Of a stretch of 64,000 bases of DNA, positions 54,932-64,000 are shown in pieces (the first letter of the stretch is position 1; every line of letters begins with the position of its first letter). A program made the translations under genes and the position numbers. The DNA is from Triatoma infestans (lineage: Eukaryota > Arthropoda > Insecta > Hemiptera > Reduviidae). The DNA lies in NCBI GenBank assembly GCA_011037195.1, contig JAAEAF010014533.1, positions 1 to 64,000 of the forward strand. The letters run 5' to 3'. The notes beneath the pieces were generated by a model. It was not told the DNA's origin and ran no database searches. It saw only the letters and a program-made list of their open reading frames with translations.

Positions 54932-56647
54932 TAACACTTTCTTTAGGGTAGTGTACTTTCTTTCGCTGTGTACTGGGTAGCGCTGTGAACTGGATTGGTG
55001 TGCCATTTAATTATAGTATTTCTCGATCTGCAAAAATGAAGCCACCCGTTTCAGTTTCAGAAAATTTAATCCGTTCCTTGTTGCATCATCAATCACTTGC
55101 GCTTGTAAGGCTTCCTCTTAAAGCATTTACAGCATCCTTTAAAGATAGTAAGCAAAAAATGGAATCCAATATAGAAAAACTTATGACATATTCAAAACTA
55201 TTATGTGGATAACAACACCGGAAGAGGCAGAGCATTTCATTTTTCTAAGTTTTTATAGTTTCATTATTTCGTCTTTTTAACTACCAATTTGAATTCATAT
55301 TTTCTTTTGAAGGTGATGAAGTTAAATTTTAATTTGAAATCAATTCGTTCCAAAACATCTGACATTTCTTAGTGGTAGATTCTTAGTGTGATTTGTTTTA
55401 AATATTATTTTTAGTGCAAATATTATATTTCCTGTGATTAAATTTTTGTTTTTATTTCATATTCCTTTATTTATTTCCATTTTCTAAATACAATGATACA
55501 AATGGCATTGATATAGAAAAGAATGATAGGCAAAACTAATGATAGAGTCAAAATGATTCCACATTGGTTTTAAGCGAATAAATTTGGCCATTGTCAATCT
55601 AGGGGGAATCATAATAATTGTATTATATTAACCTATTTATTGTTGGAGGATGTAGATGGTAGATGTTATTGTCAAATAGTATATTATTGTCTGGTAATAT
55701 ATATTATATTAAATATTAATATATTTAAATATCATAGTAATATTGTAAATAGTAATAATGTAAATAGTAATATTGTAAATTATCATATTATATTGTAAAG
55801 TATTATATTATCTATAAATAGTATTAGTATATTATAAATAGTATAATTAGTACTATTATAAATAGTATAAATACTATTAGTATAAATTGCTGTAAAATAT
55901 GGTGCACACCCGTTAGTATTCTCCAGAAAGTTCTGTGTCAACCGCATGAAAATCCGAATTTACAATATTAACGCATTTCACAAAATCGTGCACAATTGCT
56001 TCCTTTTTTATATATATATAAAATATATTATATTTTATATGATTATGTATTCTACTAAAAAATACAATATTTAAGTCATATATCCTAATAATCTAATCAT
56101 TAAATAGAAACTAACGACATGAATAATACATTATTTAAAAAACAAAGATAGAAAATAAGAGGTATAACCAAAATTATTCAACAGTTTGGAGTTATAGCTC
56201 CATATCTTAAATATATCTTTATTTTATTCAAATTACTAGGCCTTCCTTTTAACCTAACCTCTGACTTCACCTTTATCCTCTTGCATACTTATTCTGTTAA
56301 AATTTGCTTTAGTAAATCTATAAAGTAAAAAATTTTCTCCACATTTATTATTAGAATCATTTTATTTTACTTTTTTTTTTAAATTTTACAACTTAAACTA
56401 CCTTTTAATCAGATATTTAATTGAACTGTGATCTACAAATAGAGCAAACACCAATCTTAAGCTGTATATATTGAAACGAACAAAAATTTATTTATTAGTT
56501 TTTATTCTAGTCAAAATTGAATATGTGCTTATCTAAATTAAGATGTATATTGTTAATTATTACGCATATTGATGACGCAATTCATTATCAAATAGATTAA
56601 GTAATCCAATTATTTGAGCATTTAATATACATTCATGTATTCAATTT
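54932..56647. other. Non-coding stretch with low-complexity AT repeats
   Basis: The frame 54,985-55,212 is unrecognised. 55,640-55,890 is dominated by imperfect TATTATATTGTAAATAGTA-type repeats. No gene is supported. Confidence 0.5.
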
Positions 56648-57592
56648 TACTTTCTCTTTCTCCTAGTAAGAGGAAGTATTGTAATCGTGTAAAATTTTCG
56701 ATATCCAGTTTTCACCGGAAATATTCGTTTTGAGGTCTCCTGAGCCCAAAAAAGTGGTTTTTAGCAAATGGTCTGCGTGTGTATGTGAATAGCATAGCTC
56801 AAAAACGAAAATTCGTAGAAAGTTGAAACTTGATATTCCGTTTAGATATTACAATGGGATCCGATAGTATGGCATCTGTCAAAATTCCTCAACCGGAAGT
56901 ACCACTTTACAAGATTTTTTTTTAGTTTTTGCAATTTTCTCAAAAATGGCTCTGACGATTTTTTCAAACTTGTCACATCAACTGCACATACAAAGAGCTA
57001 CAACTTTTATTTGAAACATTTCTCTGGGAAAATTCATTTGAGGGTACATTTGGTGGAGGGGTGGGGGTTACGGTTTCTTCTTTAGTGCTATTTCAGTTTA
57101 TTAGACAATTTTTAGAATGTTGTTGAATTTCCAAGTTTGAAAAAATCGCATAACCGAAAGTGCATTTACTTTACCAATTTACTAAATGATTTTTTTCACT
57201 TTTTCGCGATTTTCTCAAAAAGGCTCCCACGATATTCTTGAAACTCCTTATATAAACTAAACATACAAAGATCTACAACTGTTATTTAAAACATTTCTCT
57301 GGAAAAATTCATTTACTGACACTTTTTTAGGGGAGGGATGGGGTTATGTTTTTCTCTAAAGTGCTATAAAGTTGATTATACAATTCTATCATCCAAAGAA
57401 AATTAATTAGAAACAAATAGATGGCCAAAATTTCGAGTTTCAAGAAAATTAGTAACCCGAAATTGCGCTTTTACTGTATAGTTTTCGACGAATTTCATCA
57501 AAGTTGGTACACAAACTATAAAATTTGTCAATTATAATTTTGAGAACTGGAGAAAGAGAAAGTTGTGTTACTGTTTCTTACCAGATTTCTAT
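56648..57592 (+). mobile_element. Family A element, near-complete copy (plus)
   Basis: Left CTTTCTCTTTCTCCTAGTAAG hairpin (one substitution), a reduced TGCGTGTGTATG microsatellite, and three internal units (boxes near 56,897, 57,158 and 57,456). Right end GGAGAAAGAGAAAGTTGTG. Directly abuts the 3' side of the jockey-like LINE that follows. Confidence 0.87.
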
Positions 57593-57699
57593 TTATATCG
57601 TCTAGTTCTATAAATATTCTACATAAAAGAAAGTACATAGTAGTTATAGAACTCTCATTTATATTGTTGGTTCTTAAGACTTGAATGTGTCTACACTGT

Positions 57700-58640
57700 A
57701 GGACAGAGGCACGAGCTTGATCACTTTCATATGAATTATTAATGAGAATGGTATCTTTTACGTTGCCAAAGAGACTTAGTGGGTCGTTTCTGAGTTATAA
57801 GAGATCTTATGTAAAGAGGAAGATTTTATAGTTCCGTTCGATAGATGTAGTTGTACAGTTTGTCTTCGCTTGCCTTATACATTGTTGAAAAATCAGTTGT
57901 GAACTTATAAGCGAGATCAATTTTCTGTACTAGGCATACCCTAAAGGAGTCTATCAGTCCGTTGCTTAGAGTTGCCTGGGGAGGGTCGCGCGTTTGGGGT
58001 GGATATCTATTGTAAGCATAACGGGACTATAGTTAGATGATAAGTCATCTAAGCTAAATGCGTCGGTATGGAAGGATGAAATCTTGGAGCAGATGAAAAT
58101 ATCAAAGACGTTTGCTTAAAGCAGCAGGCTAGTAGGTGGCTGAAAAGGACATATATAGGAAAAGTTAGTTTGAGAGAAAGCTTTATAAAGTATATGTCCT
58201 CTTGGATTCGCCATTTGACTTCCACAGCGAGAGAGTTTCGCGTGGTAGTCACCGTTATGAACCTGGTTCACCTTCAGCCTTCACCTGGATTATGAATCGG
58301 GAACCTTAAAATTTAAAAAAGAATAGAAATTGATTTTGATTTATTGTTTGATTTGGAAGGATATACTGCAGCTATGGTATAATTAAAGGGTTCACTTTGG
58401 AGAGAGATAAGAAGGGTTGTAAAGAGTAAGTAGTATTGTTTGGGATAAGGAAATGGGTTAATGAATTTCTTATAAGGATAGCGGAACCGCCATGTGCAGT
58501 ACCATCAGGATGATCAGTGCGGCAGTTTTTAAAGCCAGTGATATGGAAGCGTGTTTTTTCTGTGAAGTGTGTCTCTGTTATGAGGACAAAGTAATTCATC
58601 TTTCGTGTACTAGGATATTTAATTCTGGTCTGTGGTTAGT
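57700..58640 (-). pseudogene. Jockey-like ORF2 endonuclease domain, frameshifted
   Basis: The frame 58,599-58,372 has LITETHFTEKTRFHITGFKN and DHPDGTAHGGSAILIRNSL, highly characteristic of jockey endonucleases. Further 3' come MANPRGHILYKAF, ANVFDIFICSK and LDDLSSNYSPVMLTI. The last is the family SDH-x-PV motif with D-H changed to N-Y, so a catalytic pair is lost. Confidence 0.85.
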
Positions 58641-58749
58641 CATGTCCGTTTGCATTCCATAACATATGGTGGGACAGTATTGTTTGAAAGGTATTAAGGA
58701 GTATGGCGGGATAGTAAAGTGTTAATAACTGTGAAGAATAGTGTTACGA

Positions 58750-59963
58750 ACAGTGTAAGGAGGCTTTTCAAATTTGAAAAGTGACATCAGAAGTGGAGGG
58801 TTGAAGAAGCCTCTGAGGCATAGGACAGATGATTGTTGGCTGCTAGAGTGTCTTGATGCGGCGATGTTGGGATTTTTCTTGAAGACGCGGTAGATTGTTG
58901 GATGGGAGTGTTCTCTTACATTTTGGGATTGTTCTCTTGGTTCTATTGATAGAAGACGCATGATTGTCACATTTTTTTCTGGATTTTGTAATTCTCTTTG
59001 AACAAGTACTAGCACTGTGTTGGTCATTACATAATGCATAAGTGAGTGAGGTTGAGTTTGGCTTGCTGCAAACTTGTCTAATATGCTCTTCAGCACATTT
59101 AACACATCGTGGTCGATGTTGACAATAACTTTTTGTATGACCATATTCCCGGCATCGCTTGCACTGGGTTATGACGCACTGCTCATGTAGTTCCCTCTAT
59201 TTTTATGCTCGTATAAGACGACAACTCTAAATCAAATTATTTTTAATTATTATTTTTGGGTTCCAGATCAACGATGGAAAGGGGCAGTTCTATTTAGTAA
59301 TTGGATGAATCACCGGAATGATATTACGGCCACAATCTGTGATCCGACAGTTCTTATTTAATCAAGTCTATAGGGGTACTTTGATACATATATCTAATGA
59401 TAATGCGATATACTTCTTCTTGTTGTGGCTGGTATGTCCAATAGTCTGTGTTCTTTCCTTAAAGGTAATGGATGATGTTCCTATAGCCATCTATAGTTTT
59501 GGTGTTAATAATAAGATCTGCTTCGAGCTTTGCAAATGAAGTTACATAATTGACATCCGGCTAAATGTGTGAGAGCTTTGCTTAAGTCTAAATATTTTGC
59601 GACTTTGTTTACATAAATCGGTGGTGGTTTTGGGAGTTCGCTGTGGCTTAAGGTTTCCATGTCATCTTGGCCGGCAAGGAGGACGAACGTATTGTAGGTG
59701 AATATTTCTGGAGCTACCTCTGTATTCTCTGGAGACGTTTGAGGTGAGATGAGCTATTTGTTCTGAAAATAGGTTGGGTATTTGTTTGGTGTCGAAAGAC
59801 AAAGATTGAATTCCGTTTTTTTTTTTGCAAGCAGAATTCTTTTTGTTTTTGGGTGGTGAACAGTTACGTGTATTCGGTTTTCTCTTTGTTGGTTTTGAGG
59901 TAACTGAGGATGTAGATTCGTTATCTGTTGAGGAAGTGACGTAAGTTCTGTCATTAAGATTCA
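58750..59963 (-). pseudogene. Jockey-like ORF1 (gag-like, zinc knuckles), frameshifted
   Basis: It opens with a Ser/Thr/Lys-rich N-terminus (MNLNDRTYVTSSTDNESTSS). The middle, over several frames, reads EVYRIIIRYMYQSTPIDLIK then LPLSIVDLEPKNN (near 59,390-59,270), the block that precedes the knuckles in jockey ORF1. The knuckles are CKRCREYGHTKSYC (59,163-59,122, C-x2-C-x4-H-x4-C) and CVKCAEEHIRQVC, followed by CNDQHSAST. Such proteins bind element RNA and direct it to the nucleus. Several frameshifts and stops. Confidence 0.8.
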
Positions 59964-60400
59964 TCACACTGACAGCACGCAGCAGACAGAATATAATAGT
60001 TTATGGATGAGAAGAAGGCTAATTTTTTTAATAGTGGTGAGATTGATGTACAGAGAGAAGAGAGTTTATATATATATATATAATTTTAATTTATTTGAAA
60101 ATTTACTACTGCTGGCACGCTTGAGTAACCAGCAACAAGTAAATGAGATGAATCACAATGACGATGACGGTAAAGGAGAAATCACTCAGTGATGACACTC
60201 CACACTATTTCGCTGAGCACTTATAAGAGATCCCAAGGCCACTGCCGCCTCAGTCGTCAAGGAGGGTTATCTGGAATGGATACTGAGGAAAGTTGATGAA
60301 TTAATAGATTATGATGATAGACGAGGCGGGTGTGAAATTAGCGGTAACTTATTTGGACAATGTATATTAACTAAAAGTATATAGAGAATATACGTATATA

Positions 60401-60616
60401 TTAATTTAAGGCCCGTCAACATCTAGGATCATTTGCGCTCGGAGCCTTCTTAGTGCACTGCCTGCTTCCGGACAGTGTTATCGCATTACAGAAAATTACC
60501 GAACATGAGCTGGAGAGGCTCCTAACAAGAGAAAACCTAAGGGCAGCACAGCAGGACTCGAACAGGTACTTTTGCGTGGGAGTCCAGTGTGCTAGCCGCT
60601 GAACTAATCCCTGCCC
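60401..60616 (-). mobile_element. tRNA-derived SINE, full-length (minus)
   Basis: Tail TTAATTTAAGGCCCGTCAAC at the left. Body includes GACAGTGTTATCGC and GAGGCTCCTAACAAGAGAAA. The head is reversed, with a degraded B box (ACTCGAACAGGTA) and A box CTAGCCGCTGAACTAATCCC. Confidence 0.88.
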
Positions 60617-61487
60617 TAATGAATTTCACTAATTGTCACATTATCTGAAAAAATAAAATTTCTTATATTTCGCTAGTACAGGATTAATAACTACAAAAAT
60701 TACTCAATAATTTTTGCGTGTTTAAACTTTAAAACTTACAAGAAGAAAAACTAACAAAATTTTAGTGATTTGCATATTCTAGCTCTTAAAGAAAAGTTTT
60801 CAAGTTATATTAACTGAGTAAGACGAAGTTTCTTTTTAAAAAAATAAAAAGCAAGTTATCTTATATACGGAAACCAAACATATGAGTCTATTCGACAGAA
60901 GTATATATTATTTGAACTATTGTTTCAGCTAGGGACTTGACATTTAGAAGGCTATTGTTAAAAAGTTTTTGTGTGGGATACGGCTGTTTTTTTGCTTGAT
61001 CTTACGAACATTTGTTAAATTTCCAGAGCTCAACACTGGGTGATCTTCGTTATGAGACTTATTAAGACTTTAAAAATGATTTTGACATTTGTGACGATTG
61101 ATTAATCATGAGAATCATCTTGTTGAATTATGCTGAAACTGTCTTTTGCCAAAGAACTGTCATTGACTAATGAGATGCTAAAAACAGTTTGAATCCAATG
61201 AAGCAGAGAGAGGTGCCCATTTAACCAATCTTTTTTCCTAGAAGTTATCAGAGATTATCATGTGAGTTGGGATTCTTCCTAGAAAACCACTTTGAAGGAG
61301 TTAGCTTTTTCACTTTTTCAAAAATTTGGAGAAAAGTGTCAAAAAAAAAAGTATAAACTATGAAATTATCCGTCAATAATTCATCATAATTAATGAATGC
61401 AATCTTAAAGCATCATCTAATTGTAGATGGTGAGAGAAATATTAGGGTGATGCTGCAAAATTTGGCACTGAAAAAGTGTGTCTACCA
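60617..61487. other. Non-coding stretch
   Basis: No recognisable feature. Confidence 0.5.
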
Positions 61488-61635
61488 TTTCTTTTTTTAA
61501 TTTAAGGCGCGTCAACATCTATGGTCATTTTGCACCCGATGCCTTTCAGAAGACTGACGGCCTCCGGACCGAGTTCTCTCGTTACAGACAACGCGGTCCA
61601 TCACCGGACAGTGAGCTGTAGAGCTTTCATTAAAA
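61488..61635 (-). mobile_element. SINE 3' part, 5'-truncated (minus)
   Basis: A T run, then TTAATTTAAGGCGCGTCAAC, ATCTATGGTCATTTTGCACC and ATCACCGGACAGTGAGCTGT. The tRNA head is missing. The frame 61,521-61,718 is an artefact. Confidence 0.85.
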
Positions 61636-63514
61636 GTGTAGTTACAATTTTTTCAAATTTAAAACACGATCAAAACAATCACACATTTTCAAAACAATCA
61701 CAATTTTTTTGCCTGTAATATGAGAATAAATAAAAGTTTGGTTCTTTTGTTGGACTAGTATTAAATCCCGGTTTTACATACCACAAATCTCAAAAAATCT
61801 GCAAAATTACAAGTGTATTTTTACAGGTTCATTTTATCATTAATAATCAATTTGAATTTAAAAGAAACCAGGTTTGAAAACCTGGTTTGTAGAAAATTGC
61901 ATATCATGAAAGTATGTAAAATGAAACATGTAAGGGAAGAGAGTAAATGTAATGGAGGGAAGATTTGGTGTCAGAGGGGGTAGTATCTGATTTGAATTTG
62001 TGACCTCATCCGGAACTTCTCCCAATGGATATGAATAGTCCCAGTTTGTACGCTACAGAATCTGTTATGATCTAAATAATGAAATATAGTCAAGCCTGGA
62101 TACAGTTTGTGATAGAAAGGGTACGTAGCCTAAACATAAAATGGGGCTAACATTTCCTCCTATCAAACATGTGTCTGATAAACAACCACCCTTTTTTTCA
62201 TTGTTGTAAACTAATCCACTAATGACATTGTTTCCAAATTGTTCCAAATAAAATCTGCCTACTAACTTTCCCTTTATCTAGATTCTACAGAGGTTATCGC
62301 ACTTTAAATACAAAACAAAAATGGTATTGTGATAAAACATTATGAACAACAATTACGTTTTTTTTTACTTTTCCTTATTATTTCTCTCAAAAACAAAATT
62401 ATTTGATTGATTTACGCTAGTTAATTACTAAAATATAAACTCATATATAAAAAATTGATTTTATTGGATATATTTTCTATTTCTAACATTAAGGATTCTT
62501 AACCTTCCATTATTACTATAACTTTGAAAGATCGGAGCCATTAATTAATATGGCATAGGAAAATGGCACAATGTGTATGTATCGATTTGTAAACCTTCAA
62601 ACATATCGTACGTCAGCCTCAAACATCATTTGAATCAGCCTCTTTAGCGAACGAGTAATACGAAGTGTCATTAAATTGAAATTTACATTCATTCAATTAG
62701 AGCATAGATTAACTACATAATTCAATAAGTAAAGAGACAAGTCTTTACCGTTTTAAGTGGCACATTAAAATGAATCTAAAATTTTTTCCTAATTTTCAAC
62801 ATAATTCTCTAATAAACACGTCCTACATCTTATTATTTTTTATGCCGTCATTAAAAATTCTTTAAATTGAAGTGTGAGCCAGTTTTGCAAAATTTTTTCA
62901 CTTCTTCGTGAGTGTGAAATTGGATCACAAGGCAGAGGCAGGCGAAATTCGTTATTAAGAAATATCCGCCCAAGTTTATTAGAGAATTATTTAACCATAG
63001 CGTAAAGTTTATGAGAATAATTGTAGTTCTACTAAGGGGGATTGAAGTTGAATAGGCACATTAATCCGTTAGTTCTTACAGAGAACGAGATGTGTTGATC
63101 TGTAGGGTTGAGGAAGAAACCGCGGTACTTCTTGTGTATCTGTCGGCCTGGCGAGGATAAGGTTTCTACAGTTGAGACAAGTAATCCTGAATCCATGAGC
63201 TTTCAAACAGAGCAGCTCTCAGCTGCTAGGCCTGCTAAAACATACAAAGCTGGAAGAAGTGTTTATCCATAATAGGTCTCTTTGTGTAGGGCGCCTTATT
63301 CAACTTCTTTGGCTTAATCTTATCTTTTATTCAATTGCTCTAACATAAATAAGGGAATGTGGATTTATGATGGTTAACACCCACCCTAGCGGATGGTACT
63401 TGAAATGATTGCATTGTACTCCAGAAGAGAGCGCCAGTGGCATTGAACAAACTGCAATAAATGTAGGGGATTTGGTCCAATATTAGTGGACCAAATCGTA
63501 TCATAAGGCCCCGA
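61636..63514. other. Non-coding stretch
   Basis: No gene, RNA or repeat of the families above recognised. A short perfect hairpin (AACCAGGTTT...AAACCTGGTT) lies at 61,866-61,887. Confidence 0.5.
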
Positions 63515-63690
63515 GTTTTCGACTAGCAGCACTACCTTTAGATTTTCTCACCCTAGGAGCTCATTATCCCTGATGGGTAGTGTTGTCTCAATTCACAGAA
63601 CATTGTTTGAATGTCGACAGTGCACTGAAGGCTCTGGGCACCAATTATCTCAGATGTAAACGCGTCTTAAAACAAAAATAAAAACTTTTA
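63515..63690 (+). mobile_element. SINE body, head lost (plus)
   Basis: GCAGCACTACCTTTAGATTT, CCCTAGGAGCTCATTATCCC, GATGGGTAGTGTTGTCTC, GACAGTGCACTGAAGGCTC, GATGTAAACGCGTCTTAAAA, then an A-rich end. Confidence 0.82.
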
Positions 63691-64000
63691 AATCTAACCT
63701 GAAAGATATCGGCAGGAGCGGTTAAAATCAATTTTCTCTACAAAAATATTTCAAATAAAAGTGATATATTTATCTAAGCAGCCATTTTCGAAAAAAAGTA
63801 TTAAAAGCTTAAAAACCATACGTGTAAAGTCGTACATCCGGTTAATAGATTTTCTTTAAGTCTGGCATTCTAATAATGCTATACCTAATATAGCTTAATA
63901 TTCCATAGAAGATGGAACCATAAATTGTACTGGAACTAAAGATGAAAGTTTAACATTGTTTCTCTCACTCACAAACTCTCCAAAAAAAGAAATTTTTCTG
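63691..64000 (-). repeat. Decayed family A remnant
   Basis: Blocks ATATTTCAAATAAAAGTGAT, GCAGCCATTTTCGAAAAAAA and CATCCGGTTAATAGATTTTC match family A in minus orientation. It runs to the window edge. Confidence 0.6.

Larger units (their letters stand above)
57600..60310 (-). mobile_element. Jockey-like LINE, minus strand: 5' UTR, ORF1 and endonuclease part of ORF2
   Basis: Read from right to left: an upstream GC-richer leader (60,310-59,970), a gag-like ORF1 with zinc knuckles (59,963 to about 58,750), then an APE endonuclease (about 58,640-57,700). The RT domain is missing, so the copy is 3'-truncated next to the family A element at 57,592. It may belong to the same family as the RT fragment at 10,436-11,961, but the two do not overlap, so this cannot be shown here. 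Confidence 0.82.

Noticed and set aside
54985..55212. Host gene exon
   Set aside because: No recognisable domain, splice context or repeat relation. Kept as unassigned.

Overview
The window looks like repeat-dense, AT-rich nuclear DNA from a metazoan, most probably an arthropod and perhaps an insect. That view rests on jockey-like, R2-like and R1/I-like LINE remnants, Tc1/mariner and Harbinger relics, tRNA-derived SINEs and Ty3/gypsy-type LTRs. I cannot name the species from the sequence. I found no convincing host protein-coding gene, rRNA, functional tRNA or CRISPR array. Every protein similarity I can support belongs to a transposable element, and almost all of these are broken by stops and frameshifts.

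Layout. 1-2.6 kb: an LTR-like segment, then the 3' end of a LINE on the minus strand. 2.7-5.5 kb: two palindromic elements carrying hammerhead-ribozyme motifs; a 939-bp solo LTR sits inside the second one with a 4-bp target duplication. 7.0-12.4 kb: a LINE (called LINE-B here) with ORF1 and a broken ORF2, cut by a jockey-like LINE 3' fragment, then a solo LTR. 14.3-15.2 kb: the C-terminus of an R2-like LINE with a restriction-like endonuclease. 16.7-18.0 kb: a mariner pseudogene with a small LINE fragment inserted. 22.0-23.7 kb: a gypsy-type solo LTR and a second LINE-B copy. 23.7-38.2 kb: SINEs, two solo LTRs of a shared family, an R1/I-like LINE fragment and a deleted PIF/Harbinger element (28,911-29,694). 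39.6-50.7 kb: LINE fragment, Tc1/mariner relics, a 19 x 38 bp minisatellite and more SINE remnants. 52.0-54.9 kb: a third hammerhead palindrome, a mariner relic, and a LINE-B copy with a perfect 13-bp target duplication. 56.6-60.3 kb: a jockey-like LINE on the minus strand (ORF1 with zinc knuckles, then the endonuclease). 60.4-64 kb: SINE copies.

One repeat family, called family A here, ties the window together. There are at least eight fairly complete copies of about 0.7-1.0 kb plus many remnants. Copies have 14-bp subterminal inverted repeats (CTTTCTCTTACTCC), hairpins near both ends, two to three internal ~300-bp tandem units, a microsatellite at a fixed position, and A/T runs at the insertion points. 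This architecture resembles non-autonomous Helentron-associated (HINE/DINE-like) elements. One copy has had a 38-bp internal segment amplified into the minisatellite at 46,101-46,822.

The most interesting signal is the hammerhead ribozyme motif in the palindromic family. It is best seen at 52,163-52,200 (+) and 4,266-4,303 (-), with CUGANGA, GAA and UH core elements and three pairable stems. Such ribozymes are known from the pseudo-LTRs of Penelope-like elements. No Penelope-type reverse transcriptase is visible here, so that assignment is inference.
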